Shown here piece by piece: positions 11,600 to 22,473 of a DNA stretch of 64,000 nt; position 1 is the first letter of the stretch; each line of letters starts with the position of its first letter. Origin of the DNA: Aspidiotus rigidus (taxonomy: Eukaryota > Arthropoda > Insecta > Hemiptera > Diaspididae); NCBI GenBank assembly GCA_035079385.1, contig JAVHKY010000034.1, positions 310,001 to 374,000 on the forward strand, written 5' to 3'. The translations under genes were made by a program, and so were the position numbers. The notes beneath the pieces were generated by a model. That model was not told the origin of the DNA. It did not search any database and was given only the letters and a program-made list of their open reading frames with translations.

Positions 11600-12180
11600 G
11601 AGATTTCGAGTTTAAACTTGATTGTTCCGATAGTAAAAAATACGACGAGCATCTTCAGGTGTACTAATGGAAGACGGCAGAAAACCAGAGAAGGTATGGA
11701 AAGATGAGTCAAGTTACGGTCGGTTTGGTTGATGAATATCGAATCCGTGTAGAAATCGTAAGAAGGGGTTTAAAAACGCCGAGGAGAGATCCGAGCCTGC
11801 TGAGTTGTGAGCTGCAATAATTTCGAATTCCTCTAGCCGGTTTAGTAATTTTGTTTTAGACTCATTGTGCAGTAATTTGCAGCGGATGGCGTCAATATAA
11901 TGCCCGGTCCGTCGACAGTGGTCAGCAACAGCAGATTCTTTTTGGATTGAAGGTTTGATTGCATCTCGATGTTTTTTTAGATGGATGCTAAGTTTTCGTC
12001 CTGTCTAAGAGTTACAATTACCGCAGTTGATTTTGTAGATCCCTGAGCTCTTGTTTTCAGGTGTCGAGTCTTTGAGTCGGACAAGGTCGCCTACCTTTAA
12101 GATTGGGTAGAAGAGTTATAGCGGTGGAGGAGGGAGGGGAGTTTTTCGGACGGCTTCCCCAGATAGGGAAGTCGCCCCCC
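11600..12180 (-). pseudogene. Penelope-like element fragment, GIY-YIG endonuclease
   Basis: Minus-strand conceptual translation gives a GIY-YIG nuclease domain. SGIYKINCGNCN is followed by an in-frame TAG where the second YIG motif should be, then TGRKLSIHLKKHRDA, then KESAVADHCRRTGH and KLLNRLEEFEIIAAHN, then a stop. Upstream residues (ITLLPNLKGRRPCPT) match the linker that precedes GIY-YIG in Penelope-like proteins. The reverse transcriptase part is missing. The 3' end has CTGAAGATGCTCG, like the terminal motif of this class. It lies between the two inverted arms at 11.1 and 12.3 kb. Confidence 0.75.
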
Positions 12181-12227
12181 ATCTTTCTTTCTTTTGTGAA
12201 AGGGAGCGAACAGAGAATGGTTCAGAG

Positions 12228-12446
12228 GTTCTGTAGTTCGCAATCAAAATTTTTTGCATTTTTTGCATTTTTTTTTTTTTTTGTTTTTTGGTTGATGTGA
12301 AAAATTTTATTTTGCGACTTATGGTTTTGCTGAGCCCGCCTCACATTATTTTATCATTAAATTGACCTTTTCTATACGGTTTTGGTTTTTCATTTCGTGC
12401 TTTTATCACCGTTGTTCCGTAAAGTGAAATAAAACTCAGTTACGGG
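12228..12446 (-). repeat. Right arm of the ~1.35-kb inverted-repeat structure
   Basis: Inverted counterpart of 11085-11300, including TATGGTTTTGCTGAGC and CACCGTTGTTCCGTAAAGTG. The Penelope fragment and about 0.7 kb of other sequence lie between the arms. Confidence 0.7.
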
Positions 12447-12449
12447 TCT

Positions 12450-12770
12450 GTCCTTCCTAACATTATAAATTAGACTAGAAATTGACTCCAGATCGAAATC
12501 GATTTGAAGTTCATTTAAGCGTAACCAGCGCACATTATTAGAAAACAACAATTCAACTTGGAATCGACTGCAGATCAACTTCGATTTGAGATCGATTTAA
12601 AGTCGACCAGACCACTTTCCAGAGAATTACGCGTTTGACTTGAAATGAAACCAACAGAGCAGTGCTCACTTGAGGTATGCCGTGAGATTTTGATCAAGAA
12701 TATGAATCGATAGGAACTAAAGAAAGGATGGCCAATTTTTTCCATTTACTCAAAAAAGTAATCACAAACA
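12450..12770. repeat. TCGA-rich repeat tract
   Basis: Same type as 10585-11060 (GAAATCGATTTGAAG, GAGATCGATTTAAAG). Confidence 0.35.
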
Positions 12771-13200
12771 CTATTTACCATTTCCAGAACATTCCAGCGA
12801 CTGAAGAATTTTTCGTCAATTTTTTGAACTTGGCGGTTGATTTTACATAAGAATCGACCTAATCGATGAACGAAATACGAAAAATTACGGTTCTCCAGGT
12901 TGAAAAAGTGGATTTTCTCGATTTTTTCATTTCTAGACCGTTCCAGCCGACTGGAGAATTTCTTGACTATTTTTTTTCGAACTCGGCGGACGAGAATCGA
13001 CGTAATCGATGAACGAATTATACAAAAAACCACGGTTCTCCAGGCTGAAAAAGTGAATTTTCTCGATTTTTTACTATTTCCAGAACGTTCCAGCTACTGG
13101 GGACTTTTTTGACTATTTTTTTTTCGAACTCAGCGGACGATTTTATATCAGAATCGACCTAATTGATAAACGAAATACTGACAATAGATTTTTGTCCAGC
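12771..13200. repeat. Three copies of the ~153-bp repeat found in the 22.5-kb foldback element
   Basis: Units contain ATTTCCAGAACRTTCCAGC, GACTGGAGAATTT, AACTCGGCGGA, TAATCGATGAACGAAATAC and CGGTTCTCCAGG, then a GAAAAAGTGGATTTTCTCGA phrase. The same unit forms the core of the element at 22474-24946. Here there are no long inverted arms. Confidence 0.75.
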
Positions 13201-13590
13201 TAGATTTGCGTTTCATCCCACAGTGAACTGTGGAATCTTGGGTTAAATTCCTCCTCTGGACATAAAAACTAACAGTAGCTAGGCCCAGATGAGAATTTTA
13301 AGCTCAGACTCTTCAAGTTAAGGCTGTCTTTCTCATCATGAACTACATTTAAACTCGCTTAATTGATGGTCAAGAAAAAATGCCTGACGCAGAAAGGTGT
13401 GACGTCATGGATTATAGAGGTACAAGCGTAAAAATATGACATTATCAGGGAGGGATGGGGTCGATTAAAATTCTTGTAGATGGGGAAAGTATAAGCAGAA
13501 GAGTATGACGTCATTAGGGGACGATTTTTAGTCACACTTCCAGAAAATTACAATATATAATGGATTTTCAGGGCTTTCAAAAATCTAAAC
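13201..13590. repeat. Dispersed repeat with TGACGTCA sites
   Basis: TGACGTCAT occurs near 13402 and 13508 in a context (AGAGTATGACGTCATTAGGG, GGTGTGACGTCATGG) resembling the 46-kb and 51-57-kb repeats. Confidence 0.4.
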
Positions 13591-13596
13591 TACATG

Positions 13597-13688
13597 TGAG
13601 GCGCAGCAGACAAAGCGAATCTATGTCGGAAAATTTTTTTGTACGACAATATTCAACTTCCAAAGGCCCGCTCGACAGGTTAGGAACG

Positions 13689-13719
<31 letters not shown>

Positions 13720-13850
13720 GGTTCTAATAGTATTTTTAACGAGCTTTTTTCAATGAGCCTACTCTTGAAGCGTAAAAACGTTCCTAACCTGTCGAATTTT
13801 GTATAAAAAAATTTTCAAACTCAAGGTTCGATTTGTCCGACTGCGCCTCA
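13597..13850. mobile_element. MITE with TGAGGCGCAG ends
   Basis: Inverted ends of about 100 bp: TGAGGCGCAGCAGACAAA...CGACAGGTTAGGAACGTTTTT and its inverted counterpart GTTCCTAACCTGTCGA...GTCCGACTGCGCCTCA. Flanks TACATG (13591-13596) and TACATA (13851-13856) look like a target duplication with one mismatch. A 32-base T run sits internally. Confidence 0.75.
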
Positions 13851-13856
13851 TACATA

Positions 13857-15410
13857 AGTAGGAAGAAAAGAGAAGTAATTCACGACGCGGGTAATTGAAA
13901 ACAACAAAGATTATAGGTTCTCGCCTGTCCTTTGCAGAAAGTGATATGTCTGCCAATTTTCTGTTGAAATATCGTTCTCCGTTTGTATTATGTTGCGTTT
14001 TCAAATTCAACCATAATTTCAGCGCAGAGAATAAAAATTGAACTGGAAACGTAAGCTGTGCCATACCAATAAAAAAACGAACACGTATAAATCACGACAA
14101 GGAGATAAGTTTACTCGACCCACTGAGAAGCTTTCCTGAAAAGTATGAATAACTTCAATAAGTCACTCGATAGTACATAATTGACATCAACGCCGTTTGT
14201 ACATGTAATTATATCAAAGTAATCGCATGATTCCAGTTTTCCGCTTAAAGCACAAGCACATAATTACATAAAATCTTCAGAACAATTTATGGAATACACT
14301 CACTCACTCTACTACACGCTTCTCATGATAAAATTTTCCGCTTTGACCCAGAAAATCTAGCGTAGAGATTCGTAAAGAGGTACGAGTATAAGCGGGAATA
14401 GCTGTCGACTCCATTTTTAATAGACCGCCTTCATAAAAGTATGATGAACAAACGTCGGAAAATAGAGAAGCGTAAAGAAGATAGAAAAATTCTAAAAGAA
14501 AAACGCCGCGAGCTATATTTGAACTCATAATCGATTGTTCACTCATTCAACGGCAAAGGTGAGTGACTGATGGTAAAAATTAATCAGGCTACGCGGGTTG
14601 CATATTCTTTTTCTCCACTCGTGGTTAGGTCTATCTCTTTACACAAAGTACGATTGACGCTAGTGCTTTCAAATAAAAGTTGGAGTGGTAGATTGAATAT
14701 TCTCTTATCATTATTACATCAATACTCACTGGCTAGCTCGTTGAATGATACACAAAAGTTCGTAAGGAAATAATATTATAGCATTGGTACGCGAAAATGG
14801 GTACCAGAAAATTGGCCGTAAGTTTTCGCGGATGAAGTTCTTCCACATTTGCATTAATAAAACGTTCGAAAATGTTCACGCGCGCTTAACAATTTCGGGG
14901 TAATTTCTTCGATGCGGATTGAGATATCGTCAAAAATTCTTAAAACAACCTCGATAACAACTGTCGCATCCCACTGTTACCGAAACTACTTCCGAACTTT
15001 CTGCGCCCACACATTTCTCCGGGAAAATAGCTTACGTCGGAGGCCTAAAGTACATATTGCTGATGGCGAGATAGGATCCGACGATAAAAACAACCCGAAA
15101 GCTCGAAGAAAACAAGAAAATAGGACGAACAAGAAGGTTAACGAAATATTTTTCAAGAATCGTATATAGGCTGCCTACAGGCTCAACCTGTAAATATACG
15201 CCTAAACAATGTTCAGCCCATCTGTAGCGTTTTATCTGGGTCATTTATCATGTCTTGACGAAGTCGTTTGTTCTATTTCTGAAAGACGTCTGTTCCTCAC
15301 CGTATTATATTAAACAAAATGTGTGATCTGTTGCGGCGACACAATAAAGAAAAGCTGCTATAGTCGTATACGAAAAACTACTTTCATTCAGTCAGACATC
15401 TTGTTTAGAA
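13857..15410. other. No recognised gene or element
   Basis: Several short open frames, none with recognisable domains or convincing splice sites. Confidence 0.35.
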
Positions 15411-15413
15411 AAA

Positions 15414-15660
15414 TATGATGACAGATTACGAAGAAACGGTGATCAAACTTTTTAGAATTTTCTCTATCGCTGATGCAGCATCCCCTCTCGACTTTGTATT
15501 GTTATTCGACACTAATGCGACAGCAAAAGAGGAATTCTTGAAAATATAATCGAGTTTCATGAAAAAGTTGGAAATTGGGAACATGGTTTTACATGAGCTT
15601 TACTATACTAGCTTAAAGAATGAAGTATGTGAAGGCAGAGCTTTAAGAAAGTCTGTGCAG
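15414..15660 (+). pseudogene. Possible broken coding stretch, unidentified
   Basis: Starting at ATGATGACAGATTACG, one frame reads MMTDYEETVIKLFRIFSIAD..., meets a TAA after EEFLKI, and continues in the same frame with SSFMKKLEIGNMVLHELYY and LKNEVCEGRALRKSVQKC before another TAA. Coding-like composition on both sides of the stop suggests either a decayed gene piece or a misjudged intron. It lies 50 bp upstream of the exon at 15708 on the same strand, so the two may belong to one gene. Confidence 0.35.
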
Positions 15661-15707
15661 AAATGCTAATATCCATCACTGATATAAAATTTCTTATGAT
15701 GTTTCAG

Positions 15708-15845
15708 GCTGCAATGAATATACCCACTCCTGGTTTGTTTCCTACCGGTGACTTTAAGAAAGACGGCTATGCACTTATCGCCAAATTTGTTCGAACAAAA
15801 GATATCGAAAGTGTGCAAGAGAGACCGGATAAAGCCAAATTAGAG
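15708..15845 (+). CDS. Internal exon of an unidentified gene
   Basis: A 46-codon exon in phase 0 at both ends. It is preceded by the acceptor TTATGATGTTTCAG and followed by the donor GAG/GTAAGT. It encodes AAMNIPTPGLFPTGDFKKDG, then YALIAKFVRTKDIESVQERP, then DKAKLE, a hydrophilic, conserved-looking segment. I do not recognise the family. No partner exon is certain: the broken coding stretch at 15414-15660 is the nearest candidate upstream, and nothing obvious follows downstream before the TGACGTCA array. The alternative is a relic exon of a retro- or segmental copy. Confidence 0.5.
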
Positions 15846-15849
15846 GTAA

Positions 15850-16800
15850 GTGTTTTTTGGCTAGACACGTTGGGATTGTCATCAAGCCAATCATACGTGG
15901 TAGTGTAAAGAGCAAATACCCGCCTAAATCATACGCCTACGATAGAATCACTCGTCATCCTTTCTCGGTCGAGTCAAAGTCTTCAGATTCGAGATGTACC
16001 CTGACCAATATAAGGGATACGTAAGTCCCAGGTCTTACGTTGTGGTCAAAATATCTGCTGTCCTAGAGAGCCTTCAAGTGAAGAAATTACGAGATCTCTT
16101 TACCCCTCTAGTAACTGAAACTTCATTTTACAGTGATACCCTTTCTCTTTATTGAGATTTCACACACTATCAATCAATTTTGGACACAGAAAATATTATG
16201 GTCGGTAATAATTTTCATTGATTGTTGGATATTGTGTGGGTTCTGAAGAATCCATCAGGGGGGGGGGAGTTGGAGGATTAGAATTTTGAAAGCAAAGCTT
16301 TATAAGAGAAGATTAGTACACACGAGATTCTTGAACTCTAGACTGATTTTGTCGGTAAAACTTAAAGTGAGACACGAGAAATGTTAAGAATCTAGCATAA
16401 ACGAGAAAGGTAGAAGACCTTGAATGAGAAAAATACTCTCAGCTCACTCACTGAAAGTTTTATGGCTTTAGTCGTAAATATTATTTCACTATTTATTTCG
16501 CGATGTCCAATAGCAACTCTTCTATGTAGGCTAGAACTTTTTTTTACATTACTCTAACTTCTTTGTCTTCATCAAACTCCTACAGGTCGAGGTAATCAGG
16601 CTCACTCTCCTTCTACAGCTTCCAACGTAAAGACTTTTCGAGGTCATTTAAGGTAACATCAGGATCTTTCCCCGATGAAGGGTATCAACTCTAAGTCAAA
16701 GTCAAACCGATATCGAATTGACCCCTCATTTTGATGAAAAATCAACTCAAAATGTGAGTTCTTGATCAAATGAGCTTCATTCAAATTTCACTGGAAATAA
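15850..16800. other. No recognised gene or element
   Basis: Includes a run of G (about 16259-16268). No further exon recognised. Confidence 0.35.
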
Positions 16801-16819
16801 TCCATTAAAAATGATCATA

Positions 16820-17515
16820 TCATAGCTTAAAGAGGTCACTACCATTAAGATTGATGACGTCATAGCTTGATAACACACCGCATTACAGAAGTTTATATGT
16901 CTCAAGGTTGAAATCATGATGTAATAATGTTGCTAAGATTGTTAGTAATGATGTTAGAAGTTGTTGACGTTGTCAAGTTATATAGTTGTTGACATCATGG
17001 GTCAATGACGTCACAAAATGTATAATTATGTCTTTAGGGTGATGATGTCAAGGTTTAATGATGTCACTAAGGTTAATGGTGATTACATTGTGGTTGATGA
17101 CGTCACAGGCGTGTTTATGTGAGAAATTAGCATAGTGACATCATAACATTGTTAAAGTTGATGGAGATGATGTCACTGTTTGAGGACGTCACTAAGGTCA
17201 AGAGGTTGATAACCCAGTACATTACAAAAGTGTATATTTTTCAAGCCTCAAAGTTGGGATGATGACGTAATAACATTGCTAAGTTTGGTGGTGTATATGT
17301 CACCGTTTGGTCACGTCATCATGGTTAGATTTGAGGACTTCGTGTGGCAATGGCATCACAAACGTGTACAGTTATAGTTCAGAAAGTAATTTATTGGATA
17401 GTTTTTTCTTTAGGGTGATGATTTGTACAGTTTAATGACGTCACTGAGGTTAAAAGTGAGTACTTTGTGGTTTGATGACGTCACTAAAGTGTATATATGT
17501 TTTAAGGTTGGGATG
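16820..17515. repeat. TGACGTCA-rich repeat array, left part
   Basis: Diverged repeats of roughly 60-130 bp built on phrases such as GGTTGGGATGATGACG, AGTGTATATGTTTCAAG, TTAATGACGTCACTAAG and GTTGATGACGTCAC. The CRE-type palindrome TGACGTCA recurs about every hundred bases (for example near 16856, 17005, 17099, 17437, 17476). It continues at 19396-19935 beyond the inserted LINE. Confidence 0.7.
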
Positions 17516-19395
17516 ATTTATTTATTTATATATTATTAGAGTGCCCTCCAACAGCCGATCGAGGGCACTATAAACAAAAACAAAAAAAAATTTAAAAAAT
17601 AAAAATAAAAAATAAAAAGTAAAAAATAAAAAATAAAAAATGAAAAATGAAAAATAAAAAATAAAAAATAAAAAATAAAAAATGAAAAATGAAAAATTGA
17701 AAATTAAAAATTAAAAATTAAAAATAAAAAATAAAAAATTAAAAATAAAAAATAAAAAATAAAAAATAAAAAATAAAAAATAAAAAATAAAAACTAAAAA
17801 ATTAAAAATTAAAAATTAAAAATAAAAAATTAAAAATAAAAAATTAAAAATTGAAAATTAAAAATTAAAAATTAAAAAAAAATAAAAAAGGGGAAAAAAA
17901 ACAATAATGATAAAATGTCCACCCCTAGCCAGCCCAACCCTGGTTCCATGTCCAACCCCTCAACCCCTTCCACAAATCAATCATTTCAAAGAATAAACTA
18001 AAAAGTAAAAATAAAAATAAATAAATAAAATATAAATAAATAAATAGATAGATAGATATAATAATAATGATTACAGATATATGGAGGCCATTTCATCAAA
18101 GAGGTGCGGACAAGATCGGACTAAAAGATTTATGATATAGAAAAAAAAAAAAAAAAAAAGATATATGAATATCGAACAAAAATAAGGTATGGGCAAGTAT
18201 TATCAATTTGTTTTCAAGTTCATGAGGACTGTCGTCACCTTGCTACCTAACATTTTTCTTCTGTCAAAAAATATATCAATTGTGCGGTCTTCTTTAACAA
18301 CATGGTTCAAGAGAGACAGGACACAAAGCAGTGGAGCAGAAGCAAATTGCTGCGTTCTGTGCTGAGGAATCTGAAAGATACCTTACACCTACTTGTTCTG
18401 GATGGAGCAAGGAAATTTATCTTACTTAGTAAGAACGACGATTCAGCTTTTCCACACAGGATATCCCTCACTATCATTATTAAACTAAGTTCCCTTCTCA
18501 CTTTTAGAGTAGTTAACTCGTAACCCAAGACCAATTATTCCGAATAAGTAATTGAGGTATCGTAATATCCAGAATTTCTAAAATAGAAATATTTTGTGAA
18601 CATTTTTTGAATACGTTCAATTTTTTCAACTTCCCCTTACCTACTTGCCCCATATCACACTTGCACTATCCAGAAGCGATCGTACAAGCACCAGATACAG
18701 CAAGTGGAGAACAGACATGTTGACAAAAGATTTGGTTTGTCTCATAATGATTCCCAGATTGCGTTTTGCGCTATTTAGTACCTTGTGTAAGTGGCAATCA
18801 AAGTTTATTCTGGGATCAAAGAGGACACCTAGATCCCGAATTTCCTCAACTCTCTCCACGTATCTGATCTGCCTGAATCTTAGTTCGCTTGCGAGAGAAC
18901 GTCATCACTTTACATTTTTTGGTGTTTAAAGGCATCGAATTTTCCTCGCTCCATCTCGTCAACACATCGAGGTCCCGCTGCAGCAACACAGAATCCTCCA
19001 AACAGCGCACCTCCCTAAATAGCTTTACATCTTCAGCGTATCATAAATAAGAGGAAGAGGTATGGACCCAGAACAGATCACTGTGGTACCCCCGAGGAAC
19101 TATCGAACATTTCAGACTTAAGAATTGATTAATTTGTCTGGACGGATTATATAAATAGAGAGTCGAATATGTCCGGCACTGCCGTCTTGACTTAGCCCCT
19201 TTGAAAATGACATACTGTTTCTTTCCAATAAATAAGTCCAAAACAGTTCAATGAGAGAGTCGGAGAAACCCATGAAATCAAGTTTTTCGAGTAATTTGTA
19301 ATGATCTACCTTATCAAAAGCTTTTTCAAAATCTAAATATATAATGTCTAACTGAGAGGATACTCTTTCATCTAGTACCTTATGTACATTTGCTA
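17516..19395 (-). mobile_element. 5'-truncated Jockey-like LINE
   Basis: Minus-strand LINE whose 3' end is GAGGGCACTCTAATAATATA followed by (AAAT)n-like AAATAAATAAA (17516-17540). It interrupts the TGACGTCA array: GGTTGGGATGAT lies beyond its 3' end and GGTTGGTGATGAT beyond its 5' end, a plausible target duplication with one indel. The coding part (18300-19400) is broken. A simple A-rich repeat occupies much of the 3' region. Confidence 0.8.
17575..17890. repeat. (AAAAAT)n-type simple repeat
   Basis: About 300 bp of AAAAATAAAAAATAAAAA with occasional TGAAAAATG and ATTAAAAATT variants, lying within the 3' region of the LINE. Confidence 0.9.
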
Positions 19396-19400
19396 TGGTT
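18300..19400 (-). pseudogene. LINE reverse transcriptase remnant
   Basis: Minus-strand pieces in order: DIIYLDFEKAFDKVDHYKLL (motif with catalytic D); GVPQ followed by VLGPYLFLLF; YAEDVKLFREVRCLEDSVLL (the YADD box read as YAED); WSEENSMPLNTKKCKVMTF; RDLGVLFDPRINFDCHL; LLYLVLVRSLLDSASVIWG; and a C-terminal INFLAPSRTSRCK. These are the order and wording of Jockey-clade reverse transcriptases. Frameshifts, a deletion before YAED and the absence of an endonuclease domain show it is dead. Confidence 0.85.
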
Positions 19401-19935
19401 GGTGATGATATCACGGTTTAATGAGGTCTCTAAGATTAAAATTGATGACGTCATGGGTTGATAATGCAATACATTATAAAAGTATATAAGTTTCAAGGTT
19501 GCAATGATGATGTAATCACGTTGCTATAAGGCTGGTGGTGATGTCACAAGTTAATAACGTCATCAAGATTAGAGTCGAGGACATCATGGGTCAATGACGT
19601 CACAAAAGTGTATTTTGTTTCAAGCTGAAGGGAGTTTAATGCCAACGGGTTGATGACGTCAAATACGAGTGAATGTCTTGAGGTCGTGGAAGTGATCGCA
19701 ATAAGGTCACGGGTCGATGGAGTCACAAACGTGTATGTCTAAATCGTTGGGAATTATGACGTCAGTGGTGTTGATTGGAACAATATCATGGGCTAATGAC
19801 GTCACATAGGCTAGGTGTTAGTCTTAGTTGGAGATGATGACGTCACTATAGTGTAAATATTCTAAGGGTAGGAATAATGAAGTCACTGGTGGTGATTGGT
19901 CGATGACGTTACAAAAATGTGTAGACCATGTTTTA
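19396..19935. repeat. TGACGTCA-rich repeat array, right part
   Basis: Continues the 16820-17515 array: TGACGTCA near 19447, 19596, 19653, 19798 and 19839, with the same GGTTGATGACGTCA and AAGTGTATA phrases. Confidence 0.7.
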
Positions 19936-22470
19936 AATGATTAAAATTTTAGTATCACATTATACTTAAGTACTTCCGAGTAGGCTTTTGATTTAGTTAA
20001 GAATATTTATAAGATTTCCTATTTCAAGCTAAATTGTGAGACTTCGCGGAAAAATTTCTCTGATGGCCTCCAGAAGGTTCCTCACCCTCGTAGTCAATGT
20101 TTTTCAAAACTACTCTGAAAAATACCAACAAAGTTTTTTCTAAAATCCATATTTCTCTTCTCGTTCCCATCATTACCACTTCATTAAAATTCTTTACCTT
20201 GTATTTTATTTGTATAATTAATTGGTTTCTGATTCTTTGGTTGCACGCAAGATTCGTTCAAAAGGAAACCCGAACTTCTTAGCACTCGGGCACGTGGAAT
20301 TCTCGCGTTTATTTGCGCTCCTGTAGCCCTCGTAAGAACGTTTCCGACTTGAAAGAGTATTAGCTTTTCAGCGGAAATGAACAACTCGTCTCGCAGACCT
20401 TTAAAAAGGAGCGTCGAGTGTTAGCTCGACTTTTATACGTAAGCATTATTAGCTCCCGCGCGATATTTCCCTCCTAGTTTAGCTTCGTCTACATTTCGTG
20501 AGTTATTTCCAACTGTTTGTAAACGAAATATCAGGTGCTCAACGAGCGGTTTTGAATATTTCTACGGAATACAACAGTCACTTTATGGTCGGCGCTGTCT
20601 TGAATAAACATGAATGGATTATGCAGCTTCAACAAATACTCGTATTCCCATTTTACGTGCCGGCGGTATTTGCACTGACAATACAATACTGAGTAGCAGT
20701 TTTGTTGGGACGGTATATCTCGAGAATTCTCCGAAGCATTTTTCGACATCGTAAGAATGACTCAATATTTTAATCATCCTATTGACCGCGTTGAATTTCA
20801 GAATACAAATTGCATCGTATTGTCACACAAGGTAGAGTGAAGTACAATTACCTTCCAGTTGTAGTCTATTTTGATTTTAATGACGAAATGCAAGACGAGG
20901 AGGAAAAGGTTTCAAGTATAGTTTTAGTTTTGGGATAAGGAATGCTCGTATTCTTGGAGAGAGATTTTTAAACTACTTATTATGTGAGCAAGTGCAGCCG
21001 GGAAAGGAGGAACAGCTTTTGTAGCGCAAGAGTATCATTTTCCCATTCAAGTTGATTTTCGAACATGAATGCGGGACACAATAATACTGTGTATGTCTGG
21101 GCGTAATTCTCGAACAACTGCAAAGGTCAGTTTTCCTTTGCTCTTAAATTTGATTTATTGTGCTTGAAGCAAAAGAAAGGTTTAGTAGACCACTCAGGTT
21201 AGGTTAGTAGTGACACGCGAGACGTACTCTTCGGGTCTGTCGTCAGGTTCTTTTAGTGTTGACAAACTTGGATCAGTTCAACCTTTGGTACGCGTGGTGA
21301 TGGCTTTAGAAAACGATATTTTCGGCGATCCCAAATTAGGTCAAGGTCATTGATGAAGTCACGAAGGTCGCACGGGTAAGGTTTCTGATCATTTCACTTC
21401 CATAGTTCAAAATTAGTCTGAACAGATGAAGTCCTCGCGTAAGATTCTCGTTTGAGCGTAGGCTTCATCGTAGAAAGTTAGCCTTGCCTTAGAAGACGAA
21501 AGGAAATTAAATGAGAAAAGTATTGAAAATTGGTACTCCTAATCAGCTGATTTTACTTATGTTCGGCATGTCCATGTAATAGGTAGGTGCGTAAGAATGC
21601 TCCAATGTTCTTAAAAATTTTCGTGTTGGTGGTGTCGCATCGGTACTCGCAGTCAAAGTTGCGAGTTGCGAGTATATAAGCGCCCGTTCTTACCAATTTT
21701 GCAGTATTGTAGCCGGATAAGGCCACCTTCAAACTATTTAAACGGCGTGAGAACAAGTTTGCTGGACGAACCTTTGAGTCTTACACACGTGTGGTTAAAG
21801 GGTACGAAGAAAAGAATAAAATTTTCTAGCTCAACGGAAATATTGTGTTTAACGTCATCGAACTTAAGGCTGGGTTACCAAAATTTTTCCAAGTCTTTAA
21901 GTCAGTATCATTCAGGGTCCGGAACAAAAGGCGGGCCCGTAACTACGGTGGGAGAGGCAAATGGAGGCAATGCCTCCCCTGAAACTTCCCCCCCCCCTCC
22001 CAAAAAAATATCGGCAAAGTATACTTTTTATAGTTAATCGTTTTAGCTCATGAAAAAAATTCTTTAAAACCTATAGCCGAATATTCATCGTCATTGTTGC
22101 CCGAATCTTGCCGCACCTAGGAAAGTCGCCAGTGACGGGCCTGTCGTGAGGTCAAGGTCCTTTCAGGCAAGATCTTTAGGCTCACGAAATAAGTCTTTTT
22201 CCCCTTCATTACATGCGTTTGTAGATTGAAGGTCGAAATTTTGTTAAGTCCCATAAGCAATCAAGTTTAAATGTTTTCGTTGATCCTTAGCCAAAAGATA
22301 TGATCATGAAGTCAAGAACTCGTCTAAAGAACAGTAAAAGAAGCTTATTGCTGAGCTATTTTCAACTTAAAGGACCATCGTGAATTCTTCGTTGTCGGTG
22401 CACTTGATGCAAACGAGACATTGTTTCCGCAACCAGTAGGCGAGGAAACCTATGAATAACTAGAAAGGAT
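19936..22470. other. No recognised gene or element
   Basis: Contains unique-looking sequence and short open frames without domains. A C-run (about 21991-22000) and a GCCTCCCCTG/AATGGAGGCA inverted phrase (about 21958-21980) are the only marked features. Confidence 0.35.
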
Positions 22471-22473
22471 CTA

